64,000 bases of DNA from contig NZ_FOBF01000026.1 in the NCBI RefSeq assembly GCF_900109355.1, forward strand, positions 84,907 through 148,906, given 5' to 3'. The translations under genes were made by a program, and so were the position numbers. The notes beneath the pieces were generated by a model that was given only the letters and a program-made list of their open reading frames with translations, did no database searches and was not told where the DNA came from. Numbering within the stretch: the first letter of the stretch is position 1; each line of letters starts with the position of its first letter. Shown here one piece after another: positions 57,485-64,000 of the stretch. This DNA comes from Nonomuraea pusilla (GTDB taxonomy: Bacteria > Actinomycetota > Actinomycetes > Streptosporangiales > Streptosporangiaceae).

Positions 57485-57631
57485 CGGAGCCGCACTGATC
57501 CGCCGGCGCGGCACGCGCGACGCCGACCGGAGACGGAGCCGCGCTGATCCGCCGGCGCGGCACGCGCGAGGCTGGCCGGAGGCGGAGCCGCGCTGATCCG
57601 CCGACGTGGCACGCGCGACGCCGGCCCGAAG
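57485..57631. repeat. Three 49-base tandem repeats
   Basis: Units start at 57485, 57534 and 57583, each CGGAGCCGC-CTGATCCGCCG-CG-GGCACGCGCG-like, with about 85-90 percent identity. Each carries a GATCCGCCGGCGCGGC core with internal symmetry. No ORF with a ribosome site is present. They lie between the rplA terminator and the lipoprotein gene, in a region without other features. Confidence 0.92.
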
Positions 57632-57732
57632 GTGAAGAAAGTGTGGGGGACTTGTGGGGGAAAACCCCGAGTTTTCCCCTGATTTCGCGGGGAAGTCGCT
57701 ACCAGACGACGCCGGAAACGTAGGGTCAAGAC

Positions 57733-58560
57733 ATGTTGAAGCGCAGGATCAGTCTCGCCACCGCCGCGGCCGGAGCCGCGCTCGTCATGGCCGCCGTCGC
57801 AGGGTGCGGCACGAACGCGCAGCCCATCCAGCTCAAGCTGGCCGCTTCCGAGGTGCTCGCGCAGGCCGCGCAGAAGACAGCCGACGTCACCAGCTACACG
57901 GTCGACGCCGTGGTGCGGGTGACGCACCCGCAGGAGGGCACCGGCGAGGTCCAGGGCCGCATGCTCTACCAGGGCAAGCCCCAGCTCGCCGTCGACCTCA
58001 CCCTGGACACCGCGCAGATGGGCGGCAGGAGCCTGCCCGGCGGCGCGCGGGCCCTCCTCCTGGGCGACACCGCGTACGTCAAGGTCGAGGCACTCAAGGA
58101 CCTCCTGGGCGCGTCCAAGCCGTGGATCAAGGTGCCGCTGACCGAGGCGGACAAGTCGGGTGAGGTCCAGCAGTACCTGAGCCAGATCCAGCAGTTCGAC
58201 CTCGCCGGCACCACCAAGCTCGTCACCGCCTCGCAGGACGTGAAGGCGGTCGGCACCGAGAGCGTCAACGGCGAGGACGCCACCCACTACAGCGGCACGT
58301 TCCCCGTGGACGCGGCCGTGCAGCAGCTCCCCACCGACGAGCGTGAGCAGGCCCGCACCCACCTGGCCGAGCTCAAGGACGTGAAGTTCGACATCTGGGT
58401 CGCCGGCGACGGCCTGCCGCGCAAGCTGGCCATGAACGGCTCGAAGGACGGCGGCACGCTCGACGCGACGCTGCTGTTCAAGGGCTTCAACGAGCCGGTG
58501 TCCATCCAGGCTCCCGCCGCCGACCAGGTGGGCGAACTGCCGAGGAACACCACCGGCTGA
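57733..58560 (+). CDS. LppX/LprAFG-like lipoprotein
   Basis: A 275-residue lipoprotein with lipobox VAGC (Cys at about 25). The mature domain alternates strands as in the LppX/LprG fold that binds lipids at the outer membrane face: DVTSYTVDAVVRVTHPQEGT, then MLYQGKPQLAVDLTLD, and VNGEDATHYSGTFPVDAA. As I recall, actinomycetes keep a related lipoprotein between rplA and rplJ. The ATG at 57733 lies after GGGTCAAG, a weak site. It probably carries or delivers a hydrophobic molecule. Confidence 0.75.
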   Translation: MLKRRISLATAAAGAALVMAAVAGCGTNAQPIQLKLAASEVLAQAAQKTADVTSYTVDAVVRVTHPQEGTGEVQGRMLYQGKPQLAVDLTLDTAQMGGRSLPGGARALLLGDTAYVKVEALKDLLGASKPWIKVPLTEADKSGEVQQYLSQIQQFDLAGTTKLVTASQDVKAVGTESVNGEDATHYSGTFPVDAAVQQLPTDEREQARTHLAELKDVKFDIWVAGDGLPRKLAMNGSKDGGTLDATLLFKGFNEPVSIQAPAADQVGELPRNTTG

Positions 58561-58602
58561 CGAGGACGATTTGGAAACTCGGCGGCCAGCACGTACTCTG
58601 GT

Positions 58603-58700
58603 CGTTGCCGAAGACCGCCGGTCGTCGTCAGGTGCATCAAGTCCTGGCGACCGAAGGATCCACCCTGTGTGGACGGCCCGCGTAGGTGTGTGATGCGAGT
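58603..58700 (+). ncRNA. Probable ribosomal protein L10 leader
   Basis: The leader upstream of rplJ contains CCGAAGACCGCCGGTCGTCG, then GGTGCATCAAG, GACCGAAGGATCC and CCCGCGTAGG, resembling the rplJ leader element bound by the L10-L12 complex. Exact limits and pairing could not be drawn reliably. Actinobacteria use such a leader to autoregulate rplJL. Confidence 0.55.
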
Positions 58701-58805
58701 TTCCGCATGGTGTCCATCCGTGTGCGAGCCCCGTGTGCGCCCCTGCGCCCGGGGCCGTTCTCATGTCAGGGGGCCTTCGCCGGTGGCACATCTGGAAGGA
58801 GGCCC

Positions 58806-59330
58806 ATGGCGAGGGCGGATAAGGCGACAGCTGTTGCCGAGCTCAAGAACGAGTTCGAGGGCAGCAGCGCCGCCGTTCTGACCGAGTACCGCGGTCTCAC
58901 CGTCGCCCAGCTCAAGCAGCTGCGCGTTGCTCTTGGTGAGAATGCGAAGTTCGCCGTGGCGAAGAACACCCTGACCAAGATCGCCGCCAACGAGGCCGGC
59001 GTGACGGGTCTCGACGACCTGCTGGTCGGCCCCACCGCCGTCGCCTTCGTCAAGGGCGACGTGGTCGAGGCCGCCAAGGGTCTGCGTGACTTCGCCAAGG
59101 CCAATCCCCTTCTGGTGATCAAGGGCGGCGTCCTCGACGGCAAGACGCTCGACGCCACCGAGATCACCAAGCTCGCCGACCTCGAGTCCCGCGAGGTGCT
59201 TCTCGCGAAGCTTGCTGGCGCGCTCAAGGCGAAGCAGAGCGCTGCTGCCGCGATGTTCGCCGCGCTGCCCACGCAGATGGCTCAGCTGGCCGACGCCCTG
59301 CGCGCCAAGCGCGCGGAGGCGGGCGAGTAG
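58806..59330 (+). CDS. rplJ: 50S ribosomal protein L10
   Basis: A 174-residue L10 with AAVLTEYRGLTVAQLKQLR and FAVAKNTLTKIAANEAG, and an Ala-rich C-terminal helix that binds L7/L12 dimers. It anchors the stalk to 23S rRNA. The ATG has a near-perfect GGAAGGAGG. Co-transcribed with rplL, 70 bases away, and probably autoregulated through its leader. Confidence 0.97.
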   Translation: MARADKATAVAELKNEFEGSSAAVLTEYRGLTVAQLKQLRVALGENAKFAVAKNTLTKIAANEAGVTGLDDLLVGPTAVAFVKGDVVEAAKGLRDFAKANPLLVIKGGVLDGKTLDATEITKLADLESREVLLAKLAGALKAKQSAAAAMFAALPTQMAQLADALRAKRAEAGE

Positions 59331-59399
59331 CTCGGGGATTGCCGCACCCACCGCGGTCCCGTTTCACCTTTTAGCAAGTCCTATACGGAGGAAATCATC

Positions 59400-59792
59400 A
59401 TGGCGAAGCTCAGCAACGACGAGCTGCTCGACGCGTTCAAGGAGATGACCCTCCTCGAGCTTTCCGAGTTCGTGAAGCAGTTCGAGGATGTCTTCGACGT
59501 CAAGGCCGCCGCCCCGGTCGCCGTCGCCGCCGCTGCCCCGGCCGCTGGTGGTGGCGAGGCCGCCGCCGTCGAGGAGCAGGACGAGTTCGACGTCATCCTC
59601 GAGGCCGCCGGCGACAAGAAGATCCAGGTCATCAAGGAGATCCGCGCCCTGACGTCCCTGGGCCTCAAGGAGGCCAAGGACCTGGTCGACGGCGCTCCGA
59701 AGCCGGTCTTCGACGGCAAGGTCAACAAGGAGCAGGCGGAGAAGGCCAAGGCTGCCCTCGAGGGCGCCGGCGCCACCGTCACCGTCAAGTAA
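59400..59792 (+). CDS. rplL: 50S ribosomal protein L7/L12
   Basis: A 130-residue L12. The N-terminal dimer domain (LSNDELLDAFKEMTLLELSE), an Ala-rich hinge (AAPVAVAAAAPAAGGGEAAA) and the C-terminal domain (EFDVILEAAGDKKIQVIKEI, GLKEAKDLVDGAPKPV) are intact. It recruits translation factors. GGAGGAAA ribosome site. Ends in a strong terminator. Confidence 0.97.
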   Translation: MAKLSNDELLDAFKEMTLLELSEFVKQFEDVFDVKAAAPVAVAAAAPAAGGGEAAAVEEQDEFDVILEAAGDKKIQVIKEIRALTSLGLKEAKDLVDGAPKPVFDGKVNKEQAEKAKAALEGAGATVTVK

Positions 59793-59805
59793 GACGCTTC
59801 ACGCA

Positions 59806-59850
59806 GAAGGGGCGGCAGACACCCAGGTGCCGGGTGTTGGCCGCCCCTTT
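59806..59850 (+). terminator. Terminator after rplL
   Basis: AAGGGGCGGC and GCCGCCCCTT enclose a second ACACCC/GGGTGT stem, giving a nearly continuous 16-base-pair hairpin followed by TTTCG. Confidence 0.88.
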
Positions 59851-59932
59851 CGCATGCCCGGGGCCGGTCAGCGGCTCACGGGATTCGCCTGCCTGGGGCT
59901 GGTCAACGCGCTCACGGGATTCGCATGCCGGG
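59849..59932. repeat. Two and a half 36-base tandem repeats after rplL
   Basis: Units start at 59849, 59884 and 59920 (partial), each TTCGC-TGCC-GGG-C-GGTCA-CG-GCTCACGGGA. They begin inside the terminator tail. Confidence 0.8.
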
Positions 59933-60339
59933 GCGTTCCGGGCTCACCGGCTTCGTCGTGCGACATCTCAGCGCCGGTCGAGGGGCTGCCTGGCGCGTCC
60001 GGTGTGGATGTCCTTCCGTGGGGGACGGCGTCCGCCGTGGCGGCCCTGGTCGGCATGGGGGCGGGGGGCCTTCCTGGGCGGCGCGGCCGGCGCGCCGCGG
60101 CCGTCGTCGTGGCGCTGAGCGCCGTCTGGGCGTACGTGCGGCTGTCGCGTGGCTCCGGCTGGAGCCCTGGCTGGGACCGGCCGTGGTGGTGGCAGGGCCG
60201 GGGCGGCGGTGGCGCCGCCGAAGGCGGAGGCGTCCCGCCGTACCTGGACAGCCGCCACCGTCCCGCCGTACCAGGACAGCCGCCACCGCGGGTCACGGCG
60301 CTCGCCCGGTTCCGGTGGTACGCGGCCGACCGCCAGGGG
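59851..60339. other. 489-base gap without a convincing gene
   Basis: Contains the 36-base repeats and a 28-base tandem duplication (60232-60259 and 60260-60287, GTCCCGCCGTACC-GGACAGCCG-type). A plus-strand frame gives a membrane-like stretch (around 60110-60150, AAVVVALSAVWAYVRLSRGS), but it runs across repeats and into the next gene, with no ribosome site. It may be a decayed gene. Confidence 0.5.
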
Positions 60340-60735
60340 TCAGACCGCGGCGGCCTCACGGACCTTCCCGATGGCACTCGCGTCCATGTAGTCCCTGCAG
60401 TGGACGATGCGGCCGTCCCTGACGCGCAGCACGAGCAGGCCCGGCACCGTGACGGGCCGTCCCTTCACGGTGACCAGCACCTCCTGCTCCACCACGGCCA
60501 CCTCGGGGTCGGCGGTGCGGTGCAGCGCCACCCGCCGCACCTCCTCGACCTCGGCGGGGGAGGCGCCCCAGGAGGCGCGGTAGCCGGCCCGCACCTTCTC
60601 CCGCCCCTCGTACGGCTCCAGCCCCCCGAACGGGAACTCGTGCAGGCCGTCCTCGGCGTACAGGTCGGCCAGGTCGTCGGCGGACTTGGCGGCCATGGCG
60701 GCGTGGAAGCGGGTGACGATCTCGTCGATGGACAT
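60340..60735 (-). CDS. NTF2-like/SnoaL-like protein
   Basis: A 131-residue protein of the NTF2-like cone fold. It begins SIDEIVTRFHAAMAAKSADD with LADLYAEDGLHEFPFGG, and ends GRIVHCRDYMDASAIGKVRE, the pattern of SnoaL-like domains. Such proteins are isomerases, hydrolases or ligand binders. ATG 60735 follows GGGGT at a fair distance. It is divergent from a TetR gene across a palindrome, so is probably its target. Confidence 0.8.
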   Translation of the reverse strand: MSIDEIVTRFHAAMAAKSADDLADLYAEDGLHEFPFGGLEPYEGREKVRAGYRASWGASPAEVEEVRRVALHRTADPEVAVVEQEVLVTVKGRPVTVPGLLVLRVRDGRIVHCRDYMDASAIGKVREAAAV

Positions 60736-60753
60736 GCGTGACCCCATTTCGCT

Positions 60754-60772
60754 CAACGTGTGTTGACTCAAC
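60754..60772. promoter_or_regulatory. Overlapping palindromes between NTF2-like and TetR genes
   Basis: GTTGACTCAAC (60762-60772) is a perfect 11-base palindrome, overlapped by CAAC-GTGT-GTTG (60754-60765). This is the expected kind of TetR operator and lies 18 bases from the NTF2-like start. Confidence 0.65.
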
Positions 60773-60822
60773 GAGCGTAGAGCGAAAGTGCGGGGAGGGT
60801 CAACGGCGGTAGAGTGCGGGCC

Positions 60823-61407
60823 GTGAGCGACAGACCCCTGCCGCGGGCCGAACGCCGGCGCCGTACCGAGGAGCGCATCCTCGGCGCGGCTCGCGCGCTG
60901 TTCGCGGAGGTGGGGTTCGAGCGGGCCACGATCAGGGCCGTCGCCGCCGCGGCGGGGGTCGATCCCGCGCTCGTGATGCAGTACTTCGGCAGCAAGCGCG
61001 AGCTGTTCGCCAGGGCGGCGCAGGTGGCGCCCGAGCCAGGCGCCGGCCTCGGGCCGGACGAGCTGGTCCGCCAGCTCCTCCGCACGCTGAACCTCAAGAT
61101 GGGCGAGCTGCCCCAGGGCTCACTCGCCATGATGCGCTCGATGCTCACCCACCCCGAGGCGGCCGACTCGGCGCGCGCCGCGCTGCGCGACCAGATCGAC
61201 AGGCTCGCCGCCGCCGTCCAGGGCGAGGACGCCCGCCTGCGCGCCGCGCTGATGACCGCGGTCGTGCTGGGCGCGACCGTGGGCCACCACCTCCTGGAGC
61301 TCCCTGAACTGCGCGAGGCGCCGCCGGAGCGGATCGCCGGCCTGCTCGGACCGGCGCTGCGGGTGCTCGCGGGCCGTCCCGCCGGCGGGCCCGCGGACGA
61401 CGCCTGA
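60823..61407 (+). CDS. TetR-family regulator
   Basis: A 194-residue TetR. The helix-turn-helix is at about 15-55 (RILGAARALFAEVGFERATI, then VDPALVMQYFGSKRELF). The C-terminal helical domain has an unusual GHHLLELPELREAPPERIAG end. GTG 60823 follows TAGAGT (60810-60815) by seven bases and has no ribosome site, so it may be leaderless; GTG 60814 is possible. It probably represses the divergent NTF2-like gene. Confidence 0.85.
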   Translation: MSDRPLPRAERRRRTEERILGAARALFAEVGFERATIRAVAAAAGVDPALVMQYFGSKRELFARAAQVAPEPGAGLGPDELVRQLLRTLNLKMGELPQGSLAMMRSMLTHPEAADSARAALRDQIDRLAAAVQGEDARLRAALMTAVVLGATVGHHLLELPELREAPPERIAGLLGPALRVLAGRPAGGPADDA

Positions 61408-61500
61408 GCCCGTCCATGCCTGCTGAGCAGTTTCGGAGACTCCAGGATGAGATGGCGGGTTATGATCCGGCGGTCGGGGCCGGAAGAGGGGTGAGCAGAC

Positions 61501-62001
61501 GTGGCAGGACTCGCCGCCCGGCCGTTCCGCATCCTGATCATCACACTGAGCGCGGTGCTGGCGCTGCTCGCGGGCGCGGGCGTGTGGATCTCCGCGCAGG
61601 CGCGCGACGAGCAGGCCAAGGCCGGTGACAGGCAGGCGGCGATGCTGGCGGCGGGCACGCACGCGAAGAACCTGATCTCCCTCGACTACCGCACGGTCGA
61701 CGCGGACGTGCGCCGGATCATCGACACCTCGACGGGCGGCGCGAGGACCGAGTACGAGTCCACGGCCGAGAAGCTCAGGTCCACCACGCGTACCAACAAG
61801 GTCGTGCAGCACGGGGTGCTGCGCGCGACCGGCCTGGTCTCGCTCGGCGACGGCACGGCGAGGGTCCTCGTGGTGGCCGATGTCGAGATCCGCTGGGACG
61901 GCTCCAAGAGCGCTCCGCAGGAGCGCTTCTACCGGTGGTCCATGGACCTGACCAAGGTCGGGGGCGCGTGGCTGGTGTCGAAGGTGGTGCAGGTGCTGTG
62001 A
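61501..62001 (+). CDS. Mce-associated membrane protein 1
   Basis: A 166-residue protein: one N-terminal membrane helix (ILIITLSAVLALLAGAGVWI), a helical linker and an external domain. It contains ISLDYRTVDADVRRI, found in the Mas proteins that accompany Mce lipid-import operons. TATGAT (61461-61466) is a likely -10. Its stop overlaps the start of the second Mce-associated gene. No mce, yrbE or mkl genes are in the window, so it appears orphaned. Confidence 0.75.
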   Translation: MAGLAARPFRILIITLSAVLALLAGAGVWISAQARDEQAKAGDRQAAMLAAGTHAKNLISLDYRTVDADVRRIIDTSTGGARTEYESTAEKLRSTTRTNKVVQHGVLRATGLVSLGDGTARVLVVADVEIRWDGSKSAPQERFYRWSMDLTKVGGAWLVSKVVQVL

Positions 62002-62495
62002 GAATCCTCACGGTCGCGCTGCTCGGCCTGCTCGTGGCCGCGGCGGGCGTGCTGGTGCCGCGCATGTGGTTCGACCTGCGCGACCTGCGCGCCGCCGACG
62101 TGGCGGGCGAGGAGGCGGTCAGGACGGCCCGCGCCGTCGCCCCCGATCTGCTGTCGTACGACTACCGCACGATCGAGGCCGATCTCGCGCGCGCCCGCAC
62201 GCACACCACCGGTGACCTCACCAGGCACTACACCGAGCTGGCCGGGTCGCTCGCCGCCGACGCGAAGGCCCAGAAGACGGTGCGGACGGTCTCCGTGGCC
62301 GCCGCCGGCGTCGAGCGCGCGGAGCCCGGGCGGGTAGAGGTTCTCCTGTTCGTGAACATGGGTACGATCAAGGAGATCCCCGGTCAGGCCGAGCCTCAGC
62401 GACAGGTGACCCAGAATCGGGCAAGGTTCGTCATGGTCCGGCAAGGCTCGCGCTGGCTGGTGGCGGACCTGTCGACCCTGCTGGGGTCCGCGTGA
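61998..62495 (+). CDS. Mce-associated membrane protein 2
   Basis: A 165-residue relative of the preceding gene, with an N-terminal membrane helix (ILTVALLGLLVAAAGVLVPR) and LLSYDYRTIEADLARAR, the same D-Y-R-T-x-x-A-D core. GTG 61998 overlaps the previous stop as GTGA. The pair probably forms a hetero-oligomer on the outer membrane face. The upstream and downstream genes are ribosomal and rpoB, so the usual Mce partners must be elsewhere. Confidence 0.75.
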   Translation: MRILTVALLGLLVAAAGVLVPRMWFDLRDLRAADVAGEEAVRTARAVAPDLLSYDYRTIEADLARARTHTTGDLTRHYTELAGSLAADAKAQKTVRTVSVAAAGVERAEPGRVEVLLFVNMGTIKEIPGQAEPQRQVTQNRARFVMVRQGSRWLVADLSTLLGSA

Positions 62496-62797
62496 CCCCC
62501 GGGCGCGGCGCTACCTTCAATTGTTACCAAAAATCGGGTTTAGTGATTGCCGTGATGGGGGTACCCCAGTCACAGCTACACCGGTTGTCGGCATGGGTTC
62601 GACCCTCGGTGTGACGGAGCGTTAGCCGCACCCGTTCGCGGGTATCGTCTTGGGCCTGGCGGTAGGCGCCCTGTCACTCGGCGGAGAAAACCCAGCGTCC
62701 GGGCCTATGGTCGGCTAAAAGTCGGGCTCTCGGGCTTGACGTTTCCGGCTGGACGGGCGATGCTGCGACCAACGTGGAGCATGCAGTGAGAGCGAAG
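62496..62797. other. Upstream part of the long rpoB leader/promoter region
   Basis: A 300-base gene-free stretch, AT-richer near 62515-62545 (TTGTTACC-AAAAATC-GTTTAGTG). GGGGTACCCC near 62557 is a perfect palindrome. TTGACG at 62735-62740 with a weak -10 17 bases on could be a second promoter. No ORF with a ribosome site seen. Confidence 0.5.
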
Positions 62798-62826
62798 TGG
62801 ACAGGCGTGTGCCGATCGGCTACACT
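62798..62826 (+). promoter_or_regulatory. Sigma-70-type promoter of rpoB
   Basis: TGGACA (62798-62803) and TACACT (62821-62826) are exactly 17 bases apart, about 105 bases before the rpoB start. This is a near-consensus housekeeping promoter. Confidence 0.8.
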
Positions 62827-62930
62827 GCCCCTTTGCGCTGCCCTTTGACGACCCGCTCCGCTTGCTCACGTTGCGAGGTTGTCTGGCGTGCGTGTAGTCA
62901 GTCCGCCGCGAGCCCTCGGAAGGACATCTG

Positions 62931-64000
62931 TTGGCAGCCTCGCGCAACGCCTCCGCCGTACCCGCTGGTCCCCGTCGCGTCTCTTTTTCGCGCATCCAGG
63001 AGCCTCTCGAAGTTCCTGACCTTCTCGCCCTGCAGACCGAGTCCTTCGACTGGCTGCTCGGCAACGAGAAGTGGAAGGCCCGGGTAGAGGCGGCTCGCCA
63101 GGCCGGGCGCAAGGACGTCCCGACCCAGTCGGGCCTCGAAGAGATCTTCGAAGAGATCAGTCCCATCGAGGACTTCTCGGGGACCATGTCCTTGTCGTTC
63201 CGCGACCACCGGTTCGAGCCGCCCAAGTACTCCGTAGACGAGTGCAAAGACAAGGACATGACCTACTCCGCCCCGATGTTCGTCACGGCGGAGTTCATCA
63301 ATAACACCACTGGTGAGATCAAGAGCCAGACGGTGTTCATGGGCGACTTCCCGCTCATGACGCCGAAGGGCACCTTCATCATCAACGGCACCGAGCGCGT
63401 CGTGACGTCCCAGCTCGTCCGCTCGCCGGGCGTGTACTTCGAACGCACCGTCGACAAGACCTCCGACAAGGACCTGTACGGCTGCAAGGTCATCCCGTCC
63501 AGGGGCGCCTGGCTGGAGTTCGAGATCGACAAGCGCGACAGCGTCGGCGTGCGCATCGACCGCAAGCGCAAGCAGGCCGTCACGGTGCTGCTCAAGGCGC
63601 TCGGCTGGACCAACGACCAGATCCTCGAGCGGTTCGGTCAGTACGAGTCGATGCGGGCCACCCTGGAGAAGGACCACACGGCCGGCCAGGACGACGCGCT
63701 GCTGGACATCTACCGCAAGCTGCGCCCGGGCGAGCCGCCGACCAAGGAGTCGGCGCAGACCCTGCTGGAGAACCTCTACTTCAACCCCAAGCGGTACGAC
63801 CTGGCCAAGGTGGGTCGCTACAAGATCAACAAGAAGCTCGGGGTCGACGCCGAGATCACGCAGGGCACGCTGACCGAGGACGACATCGTCGCCACGATCG
63901 AGTACATCGTGCGCCTGCACGCCGGCGAGGAGTCCATGCCGGGCGCGGGCCGCGAGGTCATCGTCGAGGTCGACGACATCGACCACTTCGGCAACCGCCG
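62931..64000 (+). CDS. rpoB: RNA polymerase beta subunit, N-terminal part (3' end outside window)
   Basis: The first 356 codons of rpoB. TTG 62931 follows GGAAGGA, and the protein begins AASRNASAVPAGPRRVSFS with IQEPLEVPDLLALQTESFDW, as in other actinomycete RpoB proteins that also use TTG. GEIKSQTVFMGDFPLMTPKG and FIINGTERVVTSQLVRSPGV are strictly conserved. The rifampicin-resistance region lies beyond the edge. It encodes the catalytic beta subunit of RNA polymerase. Confidence 0.98.
   Translation, partial: MAASRNASAVPAGPRRVSFSRIQEPLEVPDLLALQTESFDWLLGNEKWKARVEAARQAGRKDVPTQSGLEEIFEEISPIEDFSGTMSLSFRDHRFEPPKYSVDECKDKDMTYSAPMFVTAEFINNTTGEIKSQTVFMGDFPLMTPKGTFIINGTERVVTSQLVRSPGVYFERTVDKTSDKDLYGCKVIPSRGAWLEFEIDKRDSVGVRIDRKRKQAVTVLLKALGWTNDQILERFGQYESMRATLEKDHTAGQDDALLDIYRKLRPGEPPTKESAQTLLENLYFNPKRYDLAKVGRYKINKKLGVDAEITQGTLTEDDIVATIEYIVRLHAGEESMPGAGREVIVEVDDIDHFGNR

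Noticed and set aside
57397..58791. Minus-strand frame through the 49-base repeats and lipoprotein
   Set aside because: It includes repeat-derived repeats of RRRISAAP-like residues and is antisense to a clear lipoprotein.

Overview
The window is 64 kb of very GC-rich chromosome from an actinomycete. Starts are often GTG or TTG, Shine-Dalgarno sites are GGAGG-like, and many stops and starts overlap as GTGA, ATGA or TGATG. The right end holds the universal block tRNA-Trp, secE, nusG, rplK, rplA, lipoprotein, rplJ, rplL, rpoB in actinobacterial order, with the TTG-started rpoB typical of actinomycetes. Hrp1-like, IdeR-like, CGNR, class F sortase and Mce-associated genes all fit a filamentous actinomycete. 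Gene content suggests the Streptosporangiales (Nonomuraea-like), but this is inference and no 16S or marker comparison was possible.

Left third (1-18.3 kb) is a mosaic of short regulatory and stress units: the end of a TetR gene, a winged-helix gene divergent from a second TetR, and a broken kdp operon (kdpF plus about one third of kdpA). An arsenic-type operon follows (flavin monooxygenase, MFS exporter, arsR) with two matching TTAGA-N6-TCKAA operator candidates. Then come a secreted HNH nuclease, a rhodanese behind a promoter with duplicated palindromes, a two-component system, a frameshifted secreted protein, a membrane Ser/Thr kinase, a hydrolase with Cys at the nucleophile position, a VOC protein, an Hrp1-like CBS protein, an MT0933-type small protein, a methyltransferase/CGNR divergent pair, a D-2-hydroxyacid dehydrogenase, and a minus-strand trio with a ClpX-type zinc finger fused to a helix-turn-helix.

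Middle (18.5-36.5 kb): a GT2 glycosyltransferase, a CbiMN-CbiQ-CbiO metal ECF transporter, a STAS protein, an SDR plus crotonase pair, a rhomboid protease, serC, a citrate synthase divergent from pdxH, an MFS exporter, a UdgX-type uracil-DNA glycosylase divergent from an IdeR-type repressor, a PAS-GAF-SpoIIE-HATPase phosphatase coupled to an alpha/beta hydrolase, and an acyl-CoA dehydrogenase.

The most distinctive block (36.6-41.1 kb) has two consecutive modules, each a secreted surface protein followed directly by a class F-like sortase. Both surface proteins end in a TPKxGxD[ST]G motif, a membrane helix and an arginine-rich tail, and they share a repeated Cys-bracketed beta domain. To the right lie a thiolase, a large acyl-CoA dehydrogenase, a sugar ABC transporter without its own ATPase, a methyltransferase, an ECF sigma factor with a membrane partner carrying a nine-residue repeat, an adenosine deaminase-family gene, two small exported proteins with a shared C-terminal motif, aspC, and the translation/transcription block. 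Between rplL and rpoB sit repeats, an NTF2-like/TetR divergent pair around a palindrome, and two orphan Mce-associated membrane proteins. rpoB runs off the right edge.

No IS element, prophage, CRISPR array, rRNA or replication origin was seen. Signs of rearrangement are the truncated kdpA, the frameshifted secreted gene and several short tandem repeats.
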